Shown: positions 18,003-25,953 of the stretch, in pieces
Layout: each line of letters starts with the position of its first letter
Position numbering within the stretch: the stretch's first letter is position 1
Origin: Leptolinea sp. UBA4782
GTDB taxonomy: Bacteria; Chloroflexota; Anaerolineae; Anaerolineales; Anaerolineaceae
Length of the DNA: 64,000 nucleotides
Assembly (NCBI GenBank): GCA_002403095.1
Contig: DHHC01000013.1
Span: forward strand, 9,087 to 73,086
Direction: 5' to 3'
Program-made: the position numbers and the translations under genes
Notes under the pieces: model-generated
The model's input: only the letters and a program-made list of their open reading frames with translations
The model's database searches: none
Told to the model about the DNA's origin: nothing

Positions 18003-18833
18003 TTAAACTCCACTGAAAGCAGAAAATCCACCATCAACAGGGACGACAATACCGGTAACAAATTCGGAGGCAGATGAAACCAGCCACAACATGGTACCCA
18101 GCAAGTCATCCGGGGTACCAAAACGGTTCATGGGTGTGTGCGATAAGATCGTTTGCCCGCGTGAGGTTAGTTCCCCGGTTTGCTGGTCAGTCAACAGGAA
18201 GCGGTTCTGCTCGGTCTGGAAGAAACCCGGGGCGATTGCATTCACCCGGATGAGCGGTGAATACTCCTGCGCCAGGTGGACTGCCAACCACTGGGTAAAG
18301 TTGCTCAATCCGGCTTTGGCAGCAGAGTAAGCCGGGATGCGTGTCAGCGGGCGGAATGAGTTCATTGAGGAAATGTTCATTATCACGCCGTGCCCCTGCT
18401 GTGCCATTAATTTTCCGAACACTTGTGAGGAAAGGATCGTCCCTAAAATATTCAACTCGAACACCCAGCGGATGGCATCCGCCGGCAGGTCGAAGAATGA
18501 CATATCTGCACTGGTGGTTGCCTGGGCTTTGTTTCCGCCGGCGCCATTGATGAGGATATCCACCTTGCCGAATGCGGCAACAACTTTTAGAGCAGCTTCT
18601 TCCAGGCTGGTCTTATCCAAGACGTTGCAGGCCAGCCCGATGGCATTGTCTCCGCTTTCACGGATCTCTGCCGCCAGCTTTTCAGCCGCATCCAGATTTA
18701 CATCCAGGATGGCTACCCTGGCTCCTACAGCCGCCAGCGTCCTGCACATCTGGGCGCACAGCACCCCCGCCCCGCCGGTAACCACGGCTGTCATTTGGGA
18801 AAAATCGTAAACATCATGGATGTTCTTATTCAT
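18003..18833 (-). CDS. uxuB: D-fructuronate reductase / D-mannonate oxidoreductase, SDR type
   Basis: A 276-residue SDR with TGGAGVLCAQM (cofactor), INGAGGN, catalytic Ser in MNISSMNSF and YSAAKAG. The segment 'RVNAIAPGFFQTEQNRFLL' followed by 'TPMNRFGTPDDLLGTMLWL' and the terminal VDGGFSAFSGV are hallmarks of the Bacillus-type (YjmF) mannonate oxidoreductases, which reduce D-fructuronate to D-mannonate with NADH. It lies directly between uxaE and the LarA-like gene, in pathway order. ATG at 18833 chosen over an upstream GTG because AAGGTGAG is better placed for it. Confidence 0.88.
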   Translation of the reverse strand: MNKNIHDVYDFSQMTAVVTGGAGVLCAQMCRTLAAVGARVAILDVNLDAAEKLAAEIRESGDNAIGLACNVLDKTSLEEAALKVVAAFGKVDILINGAGGNKAQATTSADMSFFDLPADAIRWVFELNILGTILSSQVFGKLMAQQGHGVIMNISSMNSFRPLTRIPAYSAAKAGLSNFTQWLAVHLAQEYSPLIRVNAIAPGFFQTEQNRFLLTDQQTGELTSRGQTILSHTPMNRFGTPDDLLGTMLWLVSSASEFVTGIVVPVDGGFSAFSGV

Positions 18834-18867
18834 CTGCACTCACCTTTTCTTTAAATATCCCGAAACC

Positions 18868-20352
18868 TTACCCAATAGTGCAAAAAGGTTCTAAATGCCG
18901 CAGAAAGTGATGTTCCAGGTTAGCAGCATACACTTCCGGGTTGTTTTCAAGCAGACTGATCAGGCGGTCGTAGAAACAATAAGTGCCATCAAGCTGTTTT
19001 TCCTTCAGGACCGACCCGAAACACACATGCAGGATCTCGCGTGCATCAAACTGGTCCAAAATACCTGCCAGGGACGCATCATTTGTCAGCCCAGGTGCAC
19101 GCTCCAGGCGGGCAGAGACATGGTAGCTGGCCTTATCCTGCTCATACCTTCCCAGGCTAAAAGCATATATCTCGCGGAAAAGCAGCGGGTCAAGAGCGGC
19201 AACCGTACGGATAGCTTCCAGGTAGCTTGTCCCTGCAGTCTTGAGGTGCACCAGTCCCCTTGTTTGGCGGACTGCAGTCGGGTAAATGCTGAATTTATCC
19301 GAACCGGAATGCAGGCTGAGCTTGTACGGTCCAAAATGGCGGGCTATCGCCGCATGACCGGCAATATCCTGTTCGAATGCCGCAGGATCCCCGATGTAGT
19401 CCACCCCTTTTTCAAAAGCGCCCACATAGCGCGGCGCCAGGCTGACCCACTTCACGCCCAGGCGTTTCAGTTCGCTGGCAATGTAGTAATGCTCGGCGTG
19501 GCTGGTGGGCTGCGCAGTTTCATCAACCGATACTTCCAGCTCGAATGGCCGCCTGCCGGCTGCTGTTGCCAGGTGCCTGTACATCTCAGCCACATGCCAG
19601 ACCGCCCTGCCATATTTGACCATTGCTTTCTGCAGAATATCTTCAGTGAAGCGCAGGAAGAATTGTTCAAGCGCCACTTCCTTACCCAGCAACCCGTTCT
19701 CTGAAAGCTGCATATTTGCTGGCAAATCCTGTACCAAGTGTTTCAGCTCAACCACGCTGCCGGTTTCAGCCCGGTCATCCACAAATTCTCCTGGGTCAAT
19801 TGTGAAGAAAGTAAACCCTGCCGCCAGGCAGGCATCAATATCCTGCGTGGTCTTCAAGTGGTCAGCGTCTGCCCCGAACCCATCCCGCCAGCTTTCCTGG
19901 AAGATACCCCAGACGGCATCGTCCATAACTTGCTGCGGCGTTCGCCCGGTGCGGGCCATTTCGCGGATCGACTGCTGGGCAAAAATAGGAAAGACCCTGC
20001 CCCCGCAGGCACGTACAGCCCGAACATGCCCGGGAGTCGCCAGACCCAGCCTGTCGCCCATACCGGCAGAGGTTTTCAGCCCGGTCAGGTCTGGCTGCAG
20101 CCAGGTAAGCCGGGAGCGGAGTACAGCGGCATTATCGGCAGAGAGCGGAGCGGTAACCAGGACCTTTCCATTAATCTCCTGCCGGTTGCCTTCAAACCCC
20201 AGAAGCTGCTTCTCAGAAACGTTTGCCAGGATCAACAGCTGCCTGCCGCCTGCGCTGCGCGTCATCCCGTATTCAACCCCTTCCCAGGCAACCAGGGATT
20301 GCGGCAGCAAAGGGAGAGAAGAAAAACGGGGAAGCAAAAAGGCGTTATTCAT
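18868..20352 (-). CDS. uxaE: Tagaturonate epimerase (UxaE)
   Basis: A 494-residue protein that matches the UxaE family along its length: GMGDRLGLATPGHVRA near 97, PIFAQQSIREMARTGRTPQQV near 123, FGADADHLK near 161, FTIDPGE near 180, a VSVDET segment near 270, LHSGSDKFSIYP near 345 and KTAGTSYLEA near 370. UxaE interconverts D-tagaturonate and D-fructuronate by C4 epimerisation, without a cofactor other than a metal. Its start overlaps the lacI-type stop by 8 bp. It would connect the IolO product to the UxuB substrate. Confidence 0.9.
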   Translation of the reverse strand: MNNAFLLPRFSSLPLLPQSLVAWEGVEYGMTRSAGGRQLLILANVSEKQLLGFEGNRQEINGKVLVTAPLSADNAAVLRSRLTWLQPDLTGLKTSAGMGDRLGLATPGHVRAVRACGGRVFPIFAQQSIREMARTGRTPQQVMDDAVWGIFQESWRDGFGADADHLKTTQDIDACLAAGFTFFTIDPGEFVDDRAETGSVVELKHLVQDLPANMQLSENGLLGKEVALEQFFLRFTEDILQKAMVKYGRAVWHVAEMYRHLATAAGRRPFELEVSVDETAQPTSHAEHYYIASELKRLGVKWVSLAPRYVGAFEKGVDYIGDPAAFEQDIAGHAAIARHFGPYKLSLHSGSDKFSIYPTAVRQTRGLVHLKTAGTSYLEAIRTVAALDPLLFREIYAFSLGRYEQDKASYHVSARLERAPGLTNDASLAGILDQFDAREILHVCFGSVLKEKQLDGTYCFYDRLISLLENNPEVYAANLEHHFLRHLEPFCTIG

Positions 20353-21388
20353 GGATATCCTGTGAATCCGGGCGGGGAGCAGCCGTGGAAGCGCGCACCA
20401 GCAATTTCCCCTGCAGCACCTTCACCCGCTCAGCCTCCTCATGCCCATCGTCTTTTGTATGGAGCAGGTCAAGCAGCAGGTTGGCAGCTTCTTCCCCGAT
20501 GGAATATTTGGGCTGGTCAAAGGTGGTCAACGCGGGGCTGGTAAAAGCAGAATAGGTAATGTTGTCAAACCCGGTCACCGAAAGATCGTCAGGCACCCGG
20601 ATGCCTGCTTGATTACAAGCTTTCAACACCCCGATAGCCAGGGTGTCGTTGAAGCAAACAATAGCTGTAGGCCGTACTGCAAGTTGTTGAAAATACGCAA
20701 CGCTATCAGCCCCCAGCGCTGGATCCCCACCCTGGACATGGTAGATGTACTCCTGGCGAACCTCCAGGCCGGCTGCCTGCATGGCCTGGGTAAACCCGCT
20801 CAACCGGTCCATGGTGGTCCGGCCTGAGCGCGCATTCCCCAGGTAGGCGATTTTCCTGTGCCCAAGGGCAATCAAATGCTGCGTGATCTGCCGGCTGCCG
20901 TCTACATCGTCATGGTAAATGGAATAATGGAAATTCTCGGCGGCCTGGTGGTTGACTGCTACAACCGGAAAACCGTAGGAGAGCAGCTGGCGCCCTTGTT
21001 CGGCGCTGAAGGAAGAGGAACAGATGATGACTCCATCCGTGCGCTGCTCCATCATGGTTTGCACGATCTGGCGCTCTTTAACCGGGTCATGCTGTGAGGC
21101 GGCAATAAACAGGCTGTACCCCCGCTCCTGGACACACGCCTCAATACCGTTCAGTATCTCACCAAAGAACGGATCAGCGATGCTGCTCACAATCACGCCC
21201 AGCACCTGGGTGCGGTTGGTCTTCAAACTGCGGGCAGCGGCGCTGGGCTGGTAGCCCATCTCCTGGGCAGCCTGGCGGATGCGCTCGGTAGTCTCAGAAG
21301 AGATGAGCGTGTTCCCGCGCAATGCGCGGGAGACTGTTGAGTGGGAAACCCCAGTCCGCCGGGCTACATCTTTGATGGTGGTTGCCAT
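20345..21388 (-). CDS. LacI-family transcriptional regulator
   Basis: A 347-residue repressor. The HTH (TIKDVARRTGVSHSTVSRALRG) is at residues 3-24, followed by the hinge helix region (PSAAARSLKTNRT) and a periplasmic-binding-protein-like effector domain. The frame is open 64 codons further upstream, but the ATG at 21388 places the HTH at the N-terminus as in all family members. A promoter TTGACT-17-TACACT lies at 21429-21457 and a 14-bp palindrome sits between it and the gene, so autoregulation is likely. The effector is probably a sugar acid or cyclitol of the pathway encoded downstream. Confidence 0.92.
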   Translation of the reverse strand: MATTIKDVARRTGVSHSTVSRALRGNTLISSETTERIRQAAQEMGYQPSAAARSLKTNRTQVLGVIVSSIADPFFGEILNGIEACVQERGYSLFIAASQHDPVKERQIVQTMMEQRTDGVIICSSSFSAEQGRQLLSYGFPVVAVNHQAAENFHYSIYHDDVDGSRQITQHLIALGHRKIAYLGNARSGRTTMDRLSGFTQAMQAAGLEVRQEYIYHVQGGDPALGADSVAYFQQLAVRPTAIVCFNDTLAIGVLKACNQAGIRVPDDLSVTGFDNITYSAFTSPALTTFDQPKYSIGEEAANLLLDLLHTKDDGHEEAERVKVLQGKLLVRASTAAPRPDSQDIHE

Positions 21389-21403
21389 GAATGGATTACC
21401 TTT

Positions 21404-21417
21404 TGCACACGTGTGCA
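21404..21417. promoter_or_regulatory. LacI-family operator upstream of the regulator-uxaE operon
   Basis: TGCACACGTGTGCA, identical to 14160-14173. It begins 12 bp downstream of the -10 box of the regulator promoter, so a bound repressor would block early elongation. It lies in the divergent region shared with the HAD operon. Confidence 0.78.
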
Positions 21418-21428
21418 GAGATGCTCTT

Positions 21429-21457
21429 AGTGTACACACTGGCAGCCAAAAAGTCAA
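21429..21457 (-). promoter_or_regulatory. Promoter for the LacI regulator-uxaE-uxuB-larA-gnd-kinase operon
   Basis: On the minus strand TTGACT (21457-21452), a 17-bp spacer and TACACT (21434-21429). Good sigma-70-like match, about 40 bp before the ATG at 21388. Confidence 0.65.
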
Positions 21458-21476
21458 TACTTTTCCGCAAGAATAC

Positions 21477-21505
21477 TTGCATTTTAAAGTTTTTTGTCGT
21501 AAGAT
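21477..21505 (+). promoter_or_regulatory. Promoter for the HAD/phosphomutase operon
   Basis: TTGCAT (21477-21482), a 17-bp spacer and TAAGAT (21500-21505), about 70 bp before the first HAD start. The same -35 hexamer occurs in the RpiR-gene promoter at 28405. Confidence 0.5.
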
Positions 21506-21511
21506 ATGCAA

Positions 21512-21529
21512 ATGAAAGATAATTTTCAT
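21512..21529. promoter_or_regulatory. Candidate RpiR-type operator, site 1
   Basis: ATGAAA-GATAAT-TTTCAT, an inverted repeat with 6-bp arms and a 6-bp spacer, just after the promoter at 21477-21505. Two sites of the same layout (ATGNAA-N6-TTNCAT) flank the promoter of the RpiR-family gene at 28393-28458. Confidence 0.5.
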
Positions 21530-21574
21530 AATATCTGTTTTTGAAAGTATCGAGACTACTTCCCCGGAGGACCC

Positions 21575-22306
21575 ATGCAACCTGATATCGAAGCCATTTT
21601 CCTGGATGTTGGCAATACCCTGCGCATCGTTGTTGAAGACCCCGCCTTTCAGCAGCAGGCAAAGGAAGAGTTGATGCGCTTGATCGATTCAAAAGAGTCT
21701 CCCGAAGTTTTCTTTGAAAAAGTGGAAGGGCGCTGGAAAAATTACCGCAGCCTGTCAAAAAAGAGCTTGCTTGAAGCTTCCGAACTGGAACTATGGACGC
21801 AATGGCTGCTGCCCGATTACCCGGTTGAAGTTGTAGCCCCCCACATCAGCCGGCTGACCCGCATGTGGCGTGACCGTGACGGCAGGCGTGTACCCCGCTC
21901 TGACGCCAAGGAAACCATCGTCGAACTGCACCGGCGCGGATACCTGCTTGGCATCATCGCCAACACGATTACCGAGACCGAGATCCCCGATTGGATGATC
22001 GCCGACGGCGTGACTGGCTATTTTAAAACAGTTATCCTCTCCTCCAAAGTCAGGGTGCGCAAGCCTGACCCCACCATTTACTGGCTGGCGGCGCGCGTGA
22101 TGGGCGTGGAACCGGTAAAATGCGCCTACCTGGGAGATAATCCCATCCGCGATGTTGAAGGAACGCGCGCTGCCGGTTTCGGTATGATGATCTTGTTTGA
22201 AGAACCAGCCACCATCGCCAAGGAACCGCAATCTGGGGATTACAAACCTGACCATATTATTAAAGAGACCCGGCAGCTGCTGGATATCTTTCCACCCCGC
22301 CAGTAA
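21575..22306 (+). CDS. HAD-family hydrolase-like protein
   Basis: A 243-residue single-domain HAD protein. Motif I is FLDVGNT (Asp nucleophile present, Asp+2 replaced by Gly), motif II IIANT, motif III RKPDP, motif IV LGDNPIRD. A helical cap lies between about 20 and 100, as in subfamily IA. It is the first gene of the plus-strand cluster, divergent from the LacI-type regulator, with a GGAGG ribosome site. The next gene is its paralogue. Typical HAD-IA substrates are small phosphate esters, but the missing Asp+2 makes ordinary phosphatase activity uncertain. Confidence 0.88.
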   Translation: MQPDIEAIFLDVGNTLRIVVEDPAFQQQAKEELMRLIDSKESPEVFFEKVEGRWKNYRSLSKKSLLEASELELWTQWLLPDYPVEVVAPHISRLTRMWRDRDGRRVPRSDAKETIVELHRRGYLLGIIANTITETEIPDWMIADGVTGYFKTVILSSKVRVRKPDPTIYWLAARVMGVEPVKCAYLGDNPIRDVEGTRAAGFGMMILFEEPATIAKEPQSGDYKPDHIIKETRQLLDIFPPRQ

Positions 22307-22339
22307 GGCCGGCAGCCCAGTCCTTGCGGGAGGAAGCGC

Positions 22340-23122
22340 ATGACGTTTGAAATTGAAGCAATTTTTCTTGACCTTGGCAACACCCTGCGCATTTTGACGA
22401 AGAATGATGCCCACCAGGGTGCAGCCAAAAAGAGAATTACCGAACTGGTGGGTACAGACGAAGACCCTGATAGCTTTGTAAAAAAGCTTGATGAACGTTA
22501 TAAGGTGTACCGCAAGTGGGCATTTGAGCATATGCGGGAAGCCCCCGAACCGGAGTTGTGGACCCGCTGGCTGACACCGGATTTTCCTGCGGAGAGAATC
22601 GCCCCGCTGGGTGCAGAATTGACCTACCAGTACCGCCAGTCGATGGGGCTGCGCGTGGTGGTGGAAAACGGCAAGCAGGTTATCGAAACATTGCAGCAGC
22701 GCGGCTACACCCTGGGGATCATCAGCAACCTGATTACCACCCGCGAGATCCCGGAATGGATGGAAAAAGAAGGGTTCTCCTCCTACTTCAAATCTGTTGC
22801 CCTATCATCTGTGCTTGGCATCCGCAAGCCGGACCCAGAGATCTACCATATCGCTGCCCGCGAGGCAGAAGTTGACCCTGCCCGCTGTGTTTACGTGGGA
22901 GACAACCTCAAACGGGATGTGACCGGAACGCGTGCAGCCGGCTTCGGCATGACCATTATCATGATCAGCCCCGAAGATCTGTCAGAATCGGTCATCACGG
23001 AAGAGAACCGCCCGGATGCTGTCATCCATTCCTTCACTGAGCTGCTGGATATCTTCCCGCTGCGCCCGCGGGTAAACATGGATTACATCCACCAGCCTCC
23101 CCTTTTGGGCAGCCTTGTGTAA
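22340..23122 (+). CDS. HAD-family hydrolase-like protein (paralogue of the preceding gene)
   Basis: A 260-residue HAD protein colinear with its upstream neighbour (both begin IEAIFLD.GNTLRI and share the tryptophan-rich cap 'ELWT.WL.PD'). Motifs: FLDLGNT with Gly at Asp+2, IISNL, RKPDP and VGDNLKRD. The pair arose by tandem duplication; the sequences are now clearly diverged. It lies 33 bp after the first gene and has GGAGGAA upstream. Function unknown; it probably acts on an intermediate of the same route as the phosphomutase and kinase genes that follow. Confidence 0.87.
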   Translation: MTFEIEAIFLDLGNTLRILTKNDAHQGAAKKRITELVGTDEDPDSFVKKLDERYKVYRKWAFEHMREAPEPELWTRWLTPDFPAERIAPLGAELTYQYRQSMGLRVVVENGKQVIETLQQRGYTLGIISNLITTREIPEWMEKEGFSSYFKSVALSSVLGIRKPDPEIYHIAAREAEVDPARCVYVGDNLKRDVTGTRAAGFGMTIIMISPEDLSESVITEENRPDAVIHSFTELLDIFPLRPRVNMDYIHQPPLLGSLV

Positions 23123-23152
23123 CAAGCCTACCCGCGAAAGCGAGGACAGCAG

Positions 23153-24733
23153 ATGAATTCAAAAAAAGATGTGCATGGTGGAATAAAACTGGCTGAAGCA
23201 GTACGTGCCGCATACGCACGCGGGCAGACGGATTACTCGATGGAACCGCTTGTCAGGGTGGATGCAGACGGGCAGCCTGAGGGGTTGATCCAGGAGGGGG
23301 ATGCGGTAATCTTTTGCTGCCGGCGGGGTGAACGTGAGATCGAGTTAACCGAAACCTTCACGGATACTGATTTTCCTCACTTTGAGCGCCAAAAGATCGC
23401 AGACCTCGAGTTTGTCATCCTCACCCTTTACCATGATAAATTCAAAGATCTGCCGGTGGCATTCGCCCCGTCCAGGCTGGAGAATACCCTGGGTGAGGTG
23501 ATCAGCCGGGCTGGCAAGAGCCAGTTGCGCTGCTCTGAATCCGAGAAATTTGCCCATATCACCTTTTTCCTGAATGGTGGGAATAACCAGCCTTTCCCCG
23601 GCGAGACCGGCATCCGCATCCCTTCCCCCAAAGGCATCCCCTTTGACCAGGTTCCCGAACTGAGCCTTCCGGCAGTGGCTGATGAAGTGATTGCCGGTAT
23701 AGAAAAAGGGTACGACTGCATTTTTACCAACTTCGCCAATGGCGATGTGATCGGGCACACTGCAAACAATGAAGCCAAACAGAAATGCGCCGAAGCAGTT
23801 GACCTGTACCTCGGGAAGGTTGTCGAACAAGCCAGGAAAGCCGGTTATTTCATTCTCATCACCGCCGATCATGGCAACCTGGAAGAGATGCTGACGCCTG
23901 AAGGAAAGCCGCATGTGGCACACACTACCAACTCAGTGCCTTTCATTTTTATTGACCCTCAAGCAGAGGATAATGTCCAGCCGGCTGATGGAAGCCTGCA
24001 GGATATTGCCCCCACTATTTTGCAAATAATGGGGATACCCCAGCCAGACTGCATGAGTGGAACACCCCTGGTTGAGAAGCGCACCCGGGGGAATGGCCGG
24101 AAAGTGCTGCTGGTCATCCTGGACGGTTGGGGGATCGGAATAGCCGGTGATACCAACCCGATTTTCCTGGCAAGCACACCGGTCTGGGACAGCCTGTGCA
24201 GCCAGTATCCCCCTGCCCGCCTGCACGCATCCGGTGAATGGGTCGGCTTGCAGGAAGGCAAAGCGGGCAACTCTGAAGCCGGGCACATGAACATTGGCGG
24301 CGGCAGGGTGGTGCTGCAAGATGATGTACGCCTGGATATGGCCATGCAGGATGGAACCTTTACTAAAAACAAAGTCTTTATGCACGCCATCCAGAAAGTA
24401 CAAAAATGCGGAAGCCGCCTGCACCTGATCGGGCTGCTGACCGAAAAAAGCTCGCACGGATCAATCGATTACCCCCTGGCATTACTCAAGATGGCTAAAG
24501 AACACGGGCTGAAGGATGCCTGCCTGCACCTGATCTTTGACGGGCGCAGCACTGAACCCGGCAGTGCTCCGGCATTGCTGGAAAAACTGGAAGGTTTGAT
24601 GAATGAGATTGGAACAGGAACAATAGTCACAGCCATAGGCCGTGGGATTGCCCTTGACCGCGACGGCAATTATGAAAAGATCCATAAAGCCTACAACGCC
24701 CTGGTTCAGGGAACCGGAACACCCTGGACCTGA
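23153..24733 (+). CDS. Circularly permuted cofactor-independent phosphoglycerate mutase (GpmI-like)
   Basis: A 526-residue alkaline-phosphatase-superfamily protein whose halves are in swapped order. Residues 14-310 correspond to the second half of GpmI (AYARGQTDY..., GLIQEGDAVIF, SESEKFAHITFF, NFANGDVIGHT, ITADHGN, HVAHTTN, LQDIAPT, MSGTPLVEK). Residues 316-520 correspond to its first half (VLLVILDGWG, HASGEWVGLQ, AGNSEAGHMNIG, FDGRST, ALDRDGNYEKI, KAYNALVQG). Metal and nucleophile residues are all kept: D198, H202, D239, H240, H257, D324 and S374. In the substrate lobe the GRDT motif is GRST and the FRADR motif is CRRGER, so specificity may have moved. The chain ends exactly where GpmI would continue into this protein's N-terminus. 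Confidence 0.88.
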   Translation: MNSKKDVHGGIKLAEAVRAAYARGQTDYSMEPLVRVDADGQPEGLIQEGDAVIFCCRRGEREIELTETFTDTDFPHFERQKIADLEFVILTLYHDKFKDLPVAFAPSRLENTLGEVISRAGKSQLRCSESEKFAHITFFLNGGNNQPFPGETGIRIPSPKGIPFDQVPELSLPAVADEVIAGIEKGYDCIFTNFANGDVIGHTANNEAKQKCAEAVDLYLGKVVEQARKAGYFILITADHGNLEEMLTPEGKPHVAHTTNSVPFIFIDPQAEDNVQPADGSLQDIAPTILQIMGIPQPDCMSGTPLVEKRTRGNGRKVLLVILDGWGIGIAGDTNPIFLASTPVWDSLCSQYPPARLHASGEWVGLQEGKAGNSEAGHMNIGGGRVVLQDDVRLDMAMQDGTFTKNKVFMHAIQKVQKCGSRLHLIGLLTEKSSHGSIDYPLALLKMAKEHGLKDACLHLIFDGRSTEPGSAPALLEKLEGLMNEIGTGTIVTAIGRGIALDRDGNYEKIHKAYNALVQGTGTPWT

Positions 24734-24743
24734 TTGGAGCAGG

Positions 24744-25925
24744 ATGGCACTAAAAGAGATGTTTTCTGAAATAAACAGGTTTTCCAGCGCATTATATGAC
24801 AGAATGCTTCAAATCCATCCCGGCATGGCAGAGCTGGAATTGTATGAATTCCGCTATGCCTTGAAGAATATTTTACCTGACGGGTGGGAACCGGATGCTC
24901 TTGAATCTGTCCAGGCAATTGAAAAGCGCATTGCAAGTCCGGAATTTTATACATCCATCCAGCTCAAGCCCGTCCGGCATAACCGCATTGTACTGGATGC
25001 TGCCATTGAGGAACTGACCCGCATGCTGTTTACCGGGCTGGTCAGCAGGGATTATCCTGCAGACTGGATCAACCAGTATTTTTACTTTGACATCCGTTCA
25101 TTTGCGTTCTTCCCCCGCACCAGGTACGTGACCGCGGAAATTGCACACCTTTTTGGGGATAAACCATATATGTCCTTCCCGCCAGCCCAGAAGAACCTGG
25201 AAGCCCTGCAGGATATCGGCTATAAAGAATATGCCAAAGCAAACGCCAAGATAGACCAGGCGTTTATCAATACAACGCTGCAGTTGATTGCCAAAAAAGG
25301 CACTCCCCTAGTCCTGACCATTGTAGGGCCGACTGCTGCCGGTAAGTCGGAAATCACCCTGCGATTACAGCAAGCGCTTGAGGCATCAGGGAAAACCTGC
25401 ACAAACATCGAAATGGATAATTTCTACAAGGACCGGGAGTTCCGTGACGGCAAGCCCATGGATACCCGCATCATCCATTACGGCCTGTTTTTGCGGGTCA
25501 TGCAAGCCCTGCAAGCTGGCATACCGGCAGAACTACCACAATACGACTTCATCCTGGCAACTTCCAGCCACGACCTGGAAGGAAACCTCAGGCCCGGGTG
25601 TGAAACCCGGGTGGTCCAGCCGGCAGATATCATCCTGTTGGAAGGGAATTTTCCCTTCCATATCCCCGAGATCTCACCCCGGGTTGATATCAAGGCAGTC
25701 TATTTTGCCGAAGATTCCATCCGCCTGAAGCGCAAGTGGAGGCGGGATGTCGATTACCGCAAAAAGTATGACCCGGCTTACCTGTCCAACCGCTATTTCC
25801 GCACCCAGTTCCTGCGCAACGAGGAGATTTACCAGCCGATGATGAAATGCTGTGAATTGGTGGTGGATACCAGCGCTGCGGCTTTATGGGTCAGACCAGA
25901 TATTGCAGCGCAGCTGCAGTTCTGA
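24744..25925 (+). CDS. Uridine-kinase/PRK-like P-loop kinase with unknown N-terminal domain
   Basis: A 393-residue protein. Residues 1-185 form a domain I do not recognise (ELYEFRYALKNILP, FYTSIQLKP, FTGLVSRDYPADWINQ). Residues 190-393 form a P-loop kinase of the uridine kinase/phosphoribulokinase group: Walker A GPTAAGKS near 195, acidic MDNFYKDRE near 230, Walker B-like ILLEGNFPF near 297, and the lid RLKRKWRRDVDYRKKYD near 330. Such enzymes phosphorylate a hydroxyl of a nucleoside or sugar phosphate. ATG at 24744 with GGAG upstream is chosen; a longer in-frame extension overlaps the preceding gene. A paralogue follows at 27175. Confidence 0.8.
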   Translation: MALKEMFSEINRFSSALYDRMLQIHPGMAELELYEFRYALKNILPDGWEPDALESVQAIEKRIASPEFYTSIQLKPVRHNRIVLDAAIEELTRMLFTGLVSRDYPADWINQYFYFDIRSFAFFPRTRYVTAEIAHLFGDKPYMSFPPAQKNLEALQDIGYKEYAKANAKIDQAFINTTLQLIAKKGTPLVLTIVGPTAAGKSEITLRLQQALEASGKTCTNIEMDNFYKDREFRDGKPMDTRIIHYGLFLRVMQALQAGIPAELPQYDFILATSSHDLEGNLRPGCETRVVQPADIILLEGNFPFHIPEISPRVDIKAVYFAEDSIRLKRKWRRDVDYRKKYDPAYLSNRYFRTQFLRNEEIYQPMMKCCELVVDTSAAALWVRPDIAAQLQF

Positions 25926-25953
25926 CCTCCCAGCCGGGAAAACGAGGTTCACC

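Noticed and set aside
17999..18121. N-terminal extension of the LarA-like frame (41 extra residues)
   Set aside because: It overlaps the SDR coding region, lacks family similarity, and the ATG at 17998 has a good ribosome site.
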